In this document: one piece after another, positions 16,092 through 24,141 of the stretch
Numbering within the stretch: the stretch's first letter is position 1
How the letters are laid out: each line of letters begins with the position of its first letter
Assembly (NCBI RefSeq): GCF_004138395.1
Contig: NZ_PRLM01000001.1
Coordinates: 62,001 to 126,000, forward strand
DNA from: Candidatus Nanosyncoccus alces
GTDB taxonomy: Bacteria; Patescibacteriota; Saccharimonadia; Saccharimonadales; Saccharimonadaceae
Direction of reading: 5' to 3'
DNA length: 64,000 bases
Translations under genes and position numbers: made by a program
The notes under the pieces: generated by a model
What the model saw: the letters and a program-made list of their open reading frames with translations, nothing else
What the model was told of the DNA's origin: nothing
The model's database searches: none

Positions 16092-17414
16092 TTATAGGTC
16101 CGCAATGTCCACTCTGATTTGTTTAGTAGTGTCGCGATCACGAACTGTGACGGTGTTATCTTCTAATGTATCAAAATCTACTACGATACATTTTGGTGTA
16201 CCGATTTCATCTTGTTTGCGGTAGCGTTTCCCGATATTGCCGGAGTCATCCCATGTTACGTAAGTGTATTTAATGCGGAGTTGGTCGTAGACTTCTTTGG
16301 CCTTGGCGACTAATTCTGGTTTGTTTTTTAGGAGTGGGGAGACGCAGAATTTATGTGGTGCTAAGTTTTCTGGAAGTTTTAGTACGATGCGCTTGTTCCC
16401 GTCAATCTCTTCTTCTATATAAGAGTTGGACAATATAGCCAAGAATAGCCTTTCTACGCCTATGGATGGTTCGATCACGTGAGGAATGAAAGTTTCGCCG
16501 GTAACTTTGTCGCGGTACTCCATGGATTTGCCGGATTCACGTTCTATATTGGCGAGGTCAAAATCGGTACGATAAGCCAAACCCATTAGTTCTTCTTGGC
16601 CGTTTGGATAGTCGAACATAAAATCTACGGTGCGTTTGCTGTAGTGGGCGCGGTCGTCTGCTGGGACTTCGTAGTCGTGCAGTTTATCTTTGGATAAACC
16701 CATGATTTTTTCTAAGAAGTGATGATTTTCGGATAAGAGTTTTTCAAAGTTTTCTTGCCAAGTGTCGGGATGCACAAAATATTCAATTTCCATTTGAGTG
16801 CATTCGCGGTCACGCAAAATGAAATCGCGAGGACTGATTTCGTTGCGAAAAGCTTTACCTTGTTGAGCGATACCAAAAGGCAAGTTAGGGTAAATGGTAT
16901 CGATGACGTTTTTGTAATTAGTAAAGATGCCTTGGGCAGTTTCGGGGCGAAGGTAAGCGATGGAGCTATCGTCATCTACGGCACCAACGTGAGTTTTAAA
17001 CATCATATTAAATTTGCGAATTGGTCCCCAATTTTCTTTACCACAGACTGGACACTTGGTGTGAGTAGCCAGAAATTGCTCTGTAGTAACTGACTCGCTG
17101 ATACCATCAGCGATTTTGTCTGCGCGGAAACGAGATTTGCATTCTTTACACTCTACTAAAGGATCGGCAAAAGTGGCGGTGTGACCAGAGGCGACCCAGG
17201 TCTTGGGGTTCATGATGATGGCAGCGTCTACTCCGTACATGTTGTCACGTTGTTCGACGAAGTAGCCCCACCAAGCATCCATGATTTTTTTCTTCAACAT
17301 GATGCCGAGAGGTCCATAGTCCCAGGTTCCAGCCATACCGCCGTACACGTCAGAGCCTGGAAAAATAAAACCGCGACGTTTACATAAACTCACAATATTT
17401 TCTAGACTATTCAT
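16092..17414 (-). CDS. glyS: Glycyl-tRNA synthetase, homodimeric class II type
   Basis: 440 residues, the alpha2 form found in archaea, eukaryotes and part of the bacteria. Motifs seen are GTWDYGPLG near the N-terminus, a CxxC/CxxC insertion (CKECKSR and CPVCGKENWG), motif 2 FRNEISPRDFILRDRECTQMEIEYF and motif 3 PSIGVERLFLAIL. A C-terminal anticodon-binding domain starts at APHKFCVSPL. Leaderless promoter upstream. Confidence 0.96.
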   Translation of the reverse strand: MNSLENIVSLCKRRGFIFPGSDVYGGMAGTWDYGPLGIMLKKKIMDAWWGYFVEQRDNMYGVDAAIIMNPKTWVASGHTATFADPLVECKECKSRFRADKIADGISESVTTEQFLATHTKCPVCGKENWGPIRKFNMMFKTHVGAVDDDSSIAYLRPETAQGIFTNYKNVIDTIYPNLPFGIAQQGKAFRNEISPRDFILRDRECTQMEIEYFVHPDTWQENFEKLLSENHHFLEKIMGLSKDKLHDYEVPADDRAHYSKRTVDFMFDYPNGQEELMGLAYRTDFDLANIERESGKSMEYRDKVTGETFIPHVIEPSIGVERLFLAILSNSYIEEEIDGNKRIVLKLPENLAPHKFCVSPLLKNKPELVAKAKEVYDQLRIKYTYVTWDDSGNIGKRYRKQDEIGTPKCIVVDFDTLEDNTVTVRDRDTTKQIRVDIADL

Positions 17415-17420
17415 GAAGTA

Positions 17421-17429
17421 ATTATAGCA
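17421..17429 (-). promoter_or_regulatory. glyS extended -10 promoter, leaderless
   Basis: Minus-strand TGC-TATAAT, ending 6 bases before the glyS ATG. Confidence 0.8.
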
Positions 17430-17485
17430 CAGTGTAGGGAATTATTTTTTAGGTTAGAAAACGATTTTGTTAAAATGAGAAATTA

Positions 17486-17494
17486 TGGTATAGT
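17486..17494 (+). promoter_or_regulatory. Extended -10 promoter, leaderless
   Basis: TGG-TATAGT, ending 6 bases before the ATG at 17501. Confidence 0.75.
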
Positions 17495-17500
17495 ATAAAT

Positions 17501-19282
17501 ATGACTGGGAATAAAAAGAAGAAATATAATGTTACGAAGCGGACGTTGTACTATTTTTGGAAGGCGTTGATGCGATGTAAGACCAGAACTATCTTGGTGC
17601 TGCTTTTGGTGCCGACTTGGATTTTTGTGTCTAACGTAGTAGTGCCGTATGGCACATCGGAAATTATTGGGAAATTATCTGGTGGTGATTTCGAGATTGA
17701 GAATTATGTGGGGATATTACTTTTGACGATTATTCCGGCTGGATTTAATAATTTGTTTGTGATACGAGCGATAGATTGGCTAGATTGGTCTTTGGACGCA
17801 AAATGTGGGGAGTATTTATCGCAGCTTGCGTTTAGCGCAGTGATAAATCAATCTATGACGTTTCATAGTAATCGTTTTTCAGGATCATTAACTTCACAAG
17901 CTAATAAATTACCGAACTCATTTATACGATTAAAATCTGGATTTGTTTGGGATTTGTACCCCTTGTTGTTGACGGTGGTTTATTCGGTTGGAGTGGCTGC
18001 GGCGGTATGTTTGCCTTTTGCGGTGATTTTAGCCGTTTACGCGATGGTGTATATGACGGTTTCTATTACTACGTATCGCAAGACTGGATATGCAGAAGAA
18101 AAATTAGCAGAAGCAGAGAATAAGCAAACTGGGCAATTGGCGGATTCTATTACGAATGAAATTTCGGTAAAATCATATGCGAGAGAAAGGTATGAGGGGA
18201 CAAGATTCGCTGAAACTACGAGACGTACTAAAAAAGCGACATTTAATTTGGCAAAGGTTTCAATGATAAGAAATTTTTCAATGAATGTGATAAATATGAT
18301 AACTTTTGCTGGCTTGTTGGTTTTGATTGTAATGAGCCGCGACCTATTTGGTTTGACAATTGCAAATATAATATTTTTATATTCTTTAGCTAATTCTTTG
18401 CTTTCTAATGTGTGGACTATGAATCATATATTAAGAAATATAAATCAGTCGTTTGGTGATGCAAAAGAGATGGTGGAAATTTTGGATATGCCATATATTG
18501 TGGATGATAGAACCGACAAGCCTTTAGTGGTGAGGGATGCGACGATTGATTTTAGCCATATTGCTTTTCGGCATGAAGAACAAAAAGAAAAATTGTTTGA
18601 GAACTTTGATTTAAAGATATCTGCTGGGATTAGAGTTGGGTTAGTAGGTGTGAGTGGCTCTGGCAAGACGACTCTGACTAAATTGTTGTTAAGATTTGCG
18701 GATGTAACTGCAGGTGCAATATATATAGATGGGCAGGATATTCGGGACGTGACGCAGGGTTCACTTCGTGAAAATATTGCCTACGTTCCGCAAGAATCTT
18801 CGTTATTCCATAGAACAGTGTTTGAAAATATTGCTTATGGTCGGCCGGGGGCGACTAAAGAAGAGGTGTTACGCGCGGCGAAGTTAGCTAATGCCGATGA
18901 ATTCGTCAAGAAATTGCCAGATGGTTATGAAACGATGGTGGGAGAGCGAGGCGTGAAACTTTCTGGCGGGCAGCGACAGCGGATAGCGATAGCGCGAGCA
19001 ATTCTAAAAGATGCACCGATATTGGTGCTAGACGAGGCGACTTCGGCGCTAGATTCGGAAAGCGAAGCTTTAATACAAGAGGCGCTAGTGAATTTGATGA
19101 AGGGACGGACATCGATAGTGGTGGCACATCGGTTATCTACGATTGCAGGTTTGGATGAAATCGTAGTGTTAAATGACGGTAAGATTGTGGAGCAAGGCAC
19201 GCACGCGGAGCTATTAAAACAAGGTGGTGAGTATCAAAAATTGTGGTCGCGGCAATCCGGCGCGTTTTTAGATGAGGGCTAG
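17501..19282 (+). CDS. ABC exporter, fused permease and ATPase
   Basis: 593 residues. An N-terminal exporter-type membrane domain with about six helices (30-320) is followed by an ATPase domain: Walker A GVSGSGKT at 383-390, signature LSGGQRQR from 487, Walker B ILVLDEATSAL and the H-loop VAHRLS. Such half-transporters work as dimers and export lipids, peptides or drugs. It stands alone, with no peptidase domain or partner half-transporter next to it, so a homodimer is likely. Substrate cannot be told. Confidence 0.92.
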   Translation: MTGNKKKKYNVTKRTLYYFWKALMRCKTRTILVLLLVPTWIFVSNVVVPYGTSEIIGKLSGGDFEIENYVGILLLTIIPAGFNNLFVIRAIDWLDWSLDAKCGEYLSQLAFSAVINQSMTFHSNRFSGSLTSQANKLPNSFIRLKSGFVWDLYPLLLTVVYSVGVAAAVCLPFAVILAVYAMVYMTVSITTYRKTGYAEEKLAEAENKQTGQLADSITNEISVKSYARERYEGTRFAETTRRTKKATFNLAKVSMIRNFSMNVINMITFAGLLVLIVMSRDLFGLTIANIIFLYSLANSLLSNVWTMNHILRNINQSFGDAKEMVEILDMPYIVDDRTDKPLVVRDATIDFSHIAFRHEEQKEKLFENFDLKISAGIRVGLVGVSGSGKTTLTKLLLRFADVTAGAIYIDGQDIRDVTQGSLRENIAYVPQESSLFHRTVFENIAYGRPGATKEEVLRAAKLANADEFVKKLPDGYETMVGERGVKLSGGQRQRIAIARAILKDAPILVLDEATSALDSESEALIQEALVNLMKGRTSIVVAHRLSTIAGLDEIVVLNDGKIVEQGTHAELLKQGGEYQKLWSRQSGAFLDEG

Positions 19283-19288
19283 TTGTTT

Positions 19289-19849
19289 TTAGCTTGGGTT
19301 GATTTTTTTGGCTTCAAAAAATACGGTGGGAACAGCTGGTGGGGGAGTAAAATCGGCAGGTTTTAATGGCAAACGGATTTTGGTTTGGTAGTCTTGAATA
19401 AGTTGCAAGCCGAGCTGGGAAGTGTAGTGACGATCAGTATTTAAGAGTTTGAGCGCGAATTGTTTTTGAAGAATAAGGTAGAAAGATTCTGGTTGGTCTT
19501 CGGCTTCGATAAGTTTGTGAATAATTTTGGAACTAAGATGGAAAGGTGGGTTACTAAAGATTTTATATGGCGTGGATGGTAATTTATAGTCTAAGAAATC
19601 TTGTTCGACGATTTCGACGTTTTTTATATTGCGTTTGACGAGATTAGTGCGGAGCTTGGCGGCGGTGGTATGATCTGGTTCGATGGCAATGACGTGATGT
19701 GCCCGGTGAGCAAGTGCACTAGTGATGACGCCGGAGCCGGCACCGATTTCGATGACGGTGTCGCGTTTTTTAAGATTGGAATGGCCGATCAAAATTAACG
19801 CAAGCCTTGGGGATTTGAGGAAATGTTGGGATAAAAGGTGGTTACGCAT
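19289..19849 (-). CDS. KsgA/Erm-family rRNA adenine methylase, short form
   Basis: 186 residues. SQHFL near the start, motif I EIGAGSGVITSAL, acidic EPD and motif IV NPPF show an rRNA adenine N6-methyltransferase of the KsgA/Erm superfamily. Motif IV NPPF(H)LSSKI differs from the NIPY of true KsgA (present at 26860) and is nearer to actinobacterial Erm-like enzymes. The C-terminal helical domain is largely missing compared with about 250 residues in relatives. It overlaps the end of hisS by 8 bases. It could methylate 23S rRNA, but target and any resistance effect are unproven. Confidence 0.75.
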   Translation of the reverse strand: MRNHLLSQHFLKSPRLALILIGHSNLKKRDTVIEIGAGSGVITSALAHRAHHVIAIEPDHTTAAKLRTNLVKRNIKNVEIVEQDFLDYKLPSTPYKIFSNPPFHLSSKIIHKLIEAEDQPESFYLILQKQFALKLLNTDRHYTSQLGLQLIQDYQTKIRLPLKPADFTPPPAVPTVFFEAKKINPS

Positions 19850-21146
19850 TCAAATCTAGATCGTTGGTTTCGCCGGTGGAGAAATCTTTAACCTGGAGTT
19901 TGCCAGAAGCAACTTCTGATTCGCCGATGACTATGCCATTTTTGGCGAGTTTAGCGGCGTAGGTGAGTTTATCGCCGAGTTTTTTATCGGTGAGGACGAC
20001 TGTAACGGAATAGTTTTGTTGGCGGAGTTTGGCGGCGGTACTAAAAGCGAAGTCTAACTCGTTTTCAGAAATTGGCACGATAGCGTAATCTAGGACTTGG
20101 GCGGGTTGTTCTGGTAAAAGTTTCCCTTCGTTTAAAACGTAGAAAAGACGAGTAAGGCCAATAGAGCCACCGACGCCGGGGAATTTTTGGTCGGTAAAGT
20201 AACCAGTAAGATTTTCGTAACGGCCTCCACCACAAACGGAGCCGATATTTTTGTATTCTGGTAGGATGAATTCGAAGACAGTGCCGGTGTAGTAATCTAG
20301 CCCGCGAACGATTTTCATATCGGCAGCAATTTGATTTTTGAGGCCCATAGTTTCTAGTAGATAGAGGGTTTGGTCTAGTTCGGCGACGCCTTCTAGGAAG
20401 GTAGGATTGCCGATGTTTAGATTGCTGAGATTCTTAATTACGAAAGAACGTTCGCCGTGGAGGTTCATGAAAGCGAGGATTTTTTTGGTGTTTTCTTCGG
20501 AAATGCCGATTTCGGTGAGATTCTCGGTGGTTTTTTCAACTGGGACTTTTTCGGCATGGTCGATAATACCGTAAATGTCGGTTGAACTTTCGGTGAGATT
20601 GAGTGCTTCTAATAGGCCAGTCAAGATTTTGCGGTTGTTAATACGAGCGAGGACTGGAGTTTTGAGATTAAAGCTTTTGAAAGTCTGGAGTAAAGTAGAA
20701 ATCACGTCAGCGTCGTAAGCGAGGGGGAGATTATTGCGACCAATGACGTCGATGTCGCATTGATAGAATTCACGGAAGCGGCCTTTCTGGGCACGTTCAC
20801 CGCGGAAGTTAAGCCCAATTTGGGAAACTTTAAATGGGAAAACTAAGTTATTTTCGTGTTCTACTATGTAGCGGGCGAGTGGTACGGTGTGGTCGAAACG
20901 AAGAGCCTGATCAGACTCATCGGCAGTTTCGGCAGTCTTGACGACTTTGTAGATTTGTTTTTCGGTATCACCGCCGGCTTTGGCAAGAAGGATTTCAGTA
21001 CGTTCGATGGAGGGGGTTTCGATGTCTAGGTAACCGTGGCGATGGTATACTTCGTCAATTTTGGTTTTTAGATTATTGAAGATAGCCTGGTTTTCAGGTG
21101 TGAGTTCCTGGGTCCCAGAAATTGGTGAAGTATTTACTTTTTTCAT
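19842..21146 (-). CDS. hisS: Histidyl-tRNA synthetase
   Basis: 434 residues, class II. Motif 1 lies around YLDIETPSIERTEILLAKAGGDTEKQIYKV (shown in part: ETPSIERTEIL), motif 2 is FRGERAQKGRFREFYQCDID, and the histidine-binding signature is VRGLDYYTGTVFE. Motif 3 is GVGGSIGLTRLF, followed by the anticodon-binding domain. The last 8 bases overlap the Erm-like gene downstream. Leaderless promoter upstream, divergent from the tRNA promoter. Confidence 0.96.
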   Translation of the reverse strand: MKKVNTSPISGTQELTPENQAIFNNLKTKIDEVYHRHGYLDIETPSIERTEILLAKAGGDTEKQIYKVVKTAETADESDQALRFDHTVPLARYIVEHENNLVFPFKVSQIGLNFRGERAQKGRFREFYQCDIDVIGRNNLPLAYDADVISTLLQTFKSFNLKTPVLARINNRKILTGLLEALNLTESSTDIYGIIDHAEKVPVEKTTENLTEIGISEENTKKILAFMNLHGERSFVIKNLSNLNIGNPTFLEGVAELDQTLYLLETMGLKNQIAADMKIVRGLDYYTGTVFEFILPEYKNIGSVCGGGRYENLTGYFTDQKFPGVGGSIGLTRLFYVLNEGKLLPEQPAQVLDYAIVPISENELDFAFSTAAKLRQQNYSVTVVLTDKKLGDKLTYAAKLAKNGIVIGESEVASGKLQVKDFSTGETNDLDLNA

Positions 21147-21153
21147 ACTTTTA

Positions 21154-21162
21154 ATTATATCA
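21154..21162 (-). promoter_or_regulatory. hisS extended -10 promoter, leaderless
   Basis: Minus-strand TGA-TATAAT, ending 7 bases before the hisS ATG. Confidence 0.8.
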
Positions 21163-21168
21163 TAAGTA

Positions 21169-21177
21169 TGGTATAAT
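21169..21177 (+). promoter_or_regulatory. tRNA promoter, extended -10
   Basis: TGG-TATAAT, 9 bases before the first base of tRNA-Phe. The same TGn-TATAAT form as the protein genes, divergent from hisS. Confidence 0.75.
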
Positions 21178-21186
21178 AGATATGTT

Positions 21187-21262
21187 GGTTCTGTAGCTCA
21201 GTTGGTAGAGCAGAGGCCTGAAGAGCCTTGTGTCACTGGTTCAAGTCCAGTCGGAACCACCA
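21187..21262 (+). tRNA. tRNA-Phe (GAA), CCA encoded
   Basis: 76 bases. Acceptor GGTTCTG pairs with CGGAACC, D-arm TAGCTCAGTTGGTAGAGCA, anticodon loop CTGAAGA gives GAA, T-loop GGTTCAAGTCC, 3' ACCA in the DNA. The pheS/pheT genes lie far away at the right edge of the window. Confidence 0.97.
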
Positions 21263-21319
21263 GTTCCTTTTAGGGACTGTCGGCTCCGGGACTGAAGTGA
21301 ACGGAACCACCATGCGATC
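21263..21319 (+). repeat. tRNA spacer with repeated tRNA-Phe 3' end
   Basis: The 11-base sequence CGGAACCACCA, which is the tRNA-Phe 3' end at 21252-21262, recurs exactly at 21302-21312. Between the copies lies a small hairpin (AGTTCC/GGGACT). It may be a remnant of a duplicated tRNA tail or a processing signal; 11 bases alone does not decide. Confidence 0.5.
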
Positions 21320-21396
21320 GGGCGGTTAGCTCAGTTGGCTAGAGCGCGTCTTTGACGTAGACGAGGTCACAGGTTCGACTCCTGTATCGCCCACCA
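21320..21396 (+). tRNA. tRNA-Val (GAC), CCA encoded
   Basis: 77 bases. Acceptor GGGCGGT pairs with ATCGCCC, anticodon stem CGTCT/AGACG with loop TTGACGT giving GAC, T-arm CAGGTTCGACTCCTG, 3' ACCA. Confidence 0.97.
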
Positions 21397-21408
21397 TATT
21401 AACAATCT

Positions 21409-21485
21409 GGGTCGGTAGCTCAGCTGGTTAGAGCACGGGCCTTTTAAGCCCGGTGTCGAGGGTTCGAGCCCCTCCCGACTCACCA
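21409..21485 (+). tRNA. tRNA-Lys (TTT), CCA encoded
   Basis: 77 bases. Acceptor GGGTCGG pairs with CCGACTC, anticodon stem CGGGC/GCCCG with loop CTTTTAA giving TTT, T-arm AGGGTTCGAGCCCCT, 3' ACCA. Confidence 0.97.
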
Positions 21486-21565
21486 TTATGGGAATTTGCG
21501 AAAACCATAAGTTTAAAGATGAAATTAATTCCCAGACATCGTTCCGTATCTAAAGCGTAAGTGTT

Positions 21566-21594
21566 TTGACTTTTTGTTGGTAGTTTGGTATATT
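21566..21594 (+). promoter_or_regulatory. Full sigma70-type promoter
   Basis: TTGACT, 17-base spacer ending TGG, then TATATT. Expected start near 21601, leaving a leader of about 29 bases with the site AAAGGAG before the ATG at 21630. Confidence 0.75.
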
Positions 21595-21629
21595 TGAAGT
21601 AATATAATATTTAGCTAAAGGAGTAATAA

Positions 21630-22031
21630 ATGTCAAAAAGAACATCGTATGAAACAATGAAATCATTTAGTTGGATTTATGTTATTGTTGCTTCATTCTA
21701 TGCTATCGGTACAATTATTTGTTTTGTCATACCAGAACTTCGCAACGGCTTGGAGGAAAGCCTAGGCGGTGGCGAAGGAATGATAAAATTTGGTATTACG
21801 GCCGGAATTACTATTTTGCTTAACTTGTGGTATTTCTGGCTTGCAAGAAGAGTTGCAGCCAAAAAAAGCGACGGTGTGCTCTATGGAGTTTTATTGATTT
21901 TGGGTATTGTTGGCGCTATTGTAACTTTCTTTACTACAAAAACTAGTGTTACAGGCCTTTTGTCGCTCGACTTCATTATTGATACGATAGGTCTTTATTA
22001 TCTTGCTCAGGTGAGAAAAGAAAATAAATAG
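21630..22031 (+). CDS. Small four-helix membrane protein
   Basis: 133 residues with four hydrophobic helices (about 13-31, 49-69, 83-101, 107-124) and charged ends. No signature residues or family recognised. It has its own -35/-10 promoter and an AAAGGAG site 6 bases from the ATG. Neighbouring genes give no functional hint. Confidence 0.75.
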   Translation: MSKRTSYETMKSFSWIYVIVASFYAIGTIICFVIPELRNGLEESLGGGEGMIKFGITAGITILLNLWYFWLARRVAAKKSDGVLYGVLLILGIVGAIVTFFTTKTSVTGLLSLDFIIDTIGLYYLAQVRKENK

Positions 22032-22354
22032 TTAGTGGTGATAAGAGTAGTTGGCCGTTACTCTATTAGAGAAGAGTTTAAATACTTAATTGTTTGAGTG
22101 GTCAGGGTTATTCGCTTACTGCGAACGAATCTCTGGTGTGATAGAATGTGTTGGAGGTTTTGTTATTTCTTTATAGGTTATCATCTCTTTGTCTATATAT
22201 GTATACCTCAGAACTTGCATGGCATTAGTACCGGGTAGTCTTTCTTAGGTATTACCTTTATCTTTGCAGTGTATTCAGAGTGCTCCAGGCACCAGCCCAC
22301 AACCATACATAACCGAATAGATACATCTACTCGCCCTTCATCATGTGTTGTATT
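22032..22354. other. Long non-coding stretch, content unclear
   Basis: About 320 bases without a convincing gene. There is a hairpin TTCGC/GCGAA at 22111-22125 and a weak plus-strand TGA-TAGAAT near 22138. A 32-codon minus-strand frame (22208-22306) has no ribosome binding site. It could be an unrecognised RNA or decayed coding DNA; I cannot decide. Confidence 0.4.
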
Positions 22355-22384
22355 AAAAAATCCCCTCCTTGGAGGGGATTTTTG
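22355..22384. terminator. Bidirectional terminator
   Basis: AAAAATCCCCTCC, two bases, GGAGGGGATTTTT: a perfect stem with A- and T-runs. It serves the minus-strand gene at 22396 and stops plus-strand transcription. Confidence 0.92.
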
Positions 22385-22395
22385 TTTAGAGATAA

Positions 22396-22833
22396 TTATT
22401 TCTTTTTGGTGTTGTCGGCGATGTCTCTAGTGTTGCGCCAGATCATGATGAACATCATAGTTGCTTCGTAGACGAGGCGGATGATGATTGGGCCAAGTAT
22501 GAGGAAGAGGATAAACATCAAGAATCCGTAGCCACCAAGCGCAATAAACGAGAACGAATAGAGAACCGTGAAGATAGTAGCAACGTAGTAGACAACTTTC
22601 AAGATTGGTTCGATCCACATGATCTTAAAGGATAGAAAATCCTTTAGCCATTTAGCAAATTTGCCTTTTGGTTCGGTTTTGGCGTTGACGAAGAGAAAGT
22701 ATACTAGGATACCGCCAACAATGGCAAGAATTGCGGCAATAATACTCCAGATGCCGATACCTGCAGCAGTGGACGTATAAGAGCTACTCGAATTTAAGCT
22801 ATTTAATAATTGGTATGTCTCATAATCGGACAT
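22396..22833 (-). CDS. DUF4282-like membrane protein
   Basis: 145 residues. Ser-rich N-terminus, a helix at about 26-48, a short amphipathic stretch (KFAKWLKDFLSFKIMW), then two further helices with a GGYGF turn and a charged tail ending in KKK. The WIEPILKVVYY to YEATMMFIMIWRNTRDI region resembles DUF4282 proteins. Function unknown. A ribosome binding site AAAGGAG precedes the ATG. Confidence 0.65.
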   Translation of the reverse strand: MSDYETYQLLNSLNSSSSYTSTAAGIGIWSIIAAILAIVGGILVYFLFVNAKTEPKGKFAKWLKDFLSFKIMWIEPILKVVYYVATIFTVLYSFSFIALGGYGFLMFILFLILGPIIIRLVYEATMMFIMIWRNTRDIADNTKKK

Positions 22834-22862
22834 ATATAACTCCTTTAGTTAATGTTACCTTA

Positions 22863-22871
22863 ATTTTAGCA
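22863..22871 (-). promoter_or_regulatory. Extended -10 promoter with short leader
   Basis: Minus-strand TGC-TAAAAT, 29 bases before the ATG at 22833. Confidence 0.6.
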
Positions 22872-22900
22872 TAAAAAATTCAAAAATCTAGAATATTATA

Positions 22901-22906
22901 TATAAT
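22901..22906 (+). promoter_or_regulatory. rarA -10 promoter, leaderless
   Basis: TATAAT ending 7 bases before the rarA ATG. Unlike most others it lacks the TGn extension (TTA precedes it). Confidence 0.6.
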
Positions 22907-22913
22907 ATACTCT

Positions 22914-24092
22914 ATGAATAGAGTGCCATTGGCTGAGCGTATGCGCCCGCAAAAATTGACGGAAGTGCTGGGGCAAGAAGACATTATAGGTGATGGGAAG
23001 ATTTTGACAGAAATAGTAAAAAATGGTGAACCAGTGAACCTGATTTTTTGGGGCCCACCAGGGACGGGTAAGACTACGTTGGCACGGATTTTGGCGCGTG
23101 AGTTTAAAGCTGATTTTGTGGAAATATCTGCAGTGACGGCGGGTAAGAAGGACGTAGAGGAAGTGGTGTCGCGGGCAAAAGTGAATTGGAATTTAAAAAC
23201 ACGGACGATTTTGTTTGTGGATGAAATCCATAGATTTAATAAGGCGCAACAGGATGCTTTTTTGCCACATGTGGAATCTGGGTTGATAATTTTGATTGGC
23301 GCAACTACGGAGAATCCATCTTTTGAAGTAATTTCTCCGCTTTTATCTAGGTCGCGAGTGGTGGTCGTATCATTACTGTCCAAGGATGCTATTTTAGAAG
23401 TGCTAAAGCGGGCGTTGAAGGCTGAAAAAGCTACGAAGCGCGTAACAAAAAGAGCACTGGAGTTATTAGCGGAACTATCTGGTGGAGATGCTCGTTCGGC
23501 TTTAGGAGATTTGGAATTAGCTTTGTCTTTGGCAGAGAAAATAGATGAGAAAGTGGTGCTTGAGGCAGCGGGCAAAAAAGTGCCCGGCTATGATAAAAAG
23601 GGCGATAAACATTATGACACTATATCGGCATTTATAAAATCTATGAGAGGAAATGATGTAGATGCGGCGTTGTATTATTTGGCACGGATGGTACAGGCTG
23701 GAGAGGATCCGAAGTTCATTGCGCGGCGGATGGTGATATTTGCTTCGGAGGATATAGGCTTGGCTGGTAATGGTGCCTTATCTTTAGCTACGGCGTGTTT
23801 CCAGGCAGTAGAGAGGGTGGGAATGCCAGAAAGTGGTTTAATTTTGGCCCATGTTGTGGTGGCGTTGACGAAGTCAAAAAAATCGCGTGCGACTACAGAC
23901 GCTTGGTATGAGGCTTTAGATTTGGCAAAAAAGACCCCGAACGAGCCAGTGCCGACATGGTTAAGGAATGCTCCAACTAAATTAATGAAGGACTTGGGGT
24001 ATGGAGCGGGGCAAAAATGGGAGGCCGGATTTCATCTTGATAAGAATTATTTGCCGGATAGCATAAAGAACGAAAAGATTTTTGGCGAATAG
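22914..24092 (+). CDS. rarA: Replication-associated recombination protein A (MgsA/RarA)
   Basis: AAA+ ATPase acting at stalled replication forks. 392 residues; the N-terminus PLAERMRPQKLTEVLGQEDI and Walker A GPPGTGKT at 47-54, Walker B LFVDEIHRFNKAQQDAFLP and sensor GATTENPSFEV are diagnostic. The C-terminal tetramerisation region includes YDKKGDKHYDTISAFIKS and ends with the usual AGQKWEAGFHLDKNYLPD. Stand-alone transcription unit. Confidence 0.95.
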   Translation: MNRVPLAERMRPQKLTEVLGQEDIIGDGKILTEIVKNGEPVNLIFWGPPGTGKTTLARILAREFKADFVEISAVTAGKKDVEEVVSRAKVNWNLKTRTILFVDEIHRFNKAQQDAFLPHVESGLIILIGATTENPSFEVISPLLSRSRVVVVSLLSKDAILEVLKRALKAEKATKRVTKRALELLAELSGGDARSALGDLELALSLAEKIDEKVVLEAAGKKVPGYDKKGDKHYDTISAFIKSMRGNDVDAALYYLARMVQAGEDPKFIARRMVIFASEDIGLAGNGALSLATACFQAVERVGMPESGLILAHVVVALTKSKKSRATTDAWYEALDLAKKTPNEPVPTWLRNAPTKLMKDLGYGAGQKWEAGFHLDKNYLPDSIKNEKIFGE

Positions 24093-24141
24093 ACGAGCTA
24101 TGCTGCCATATTTTACTGGTGATTATGCTTGTCCGAGAAAA

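Noticed and set aside
22208-22306. Minus-strand 32-codon frame in the long gap
   Set aside because: No ribosome binding site or leaderless -10 box at the right distance, no recognisable family, and the open frame is short enough to arise by chance.
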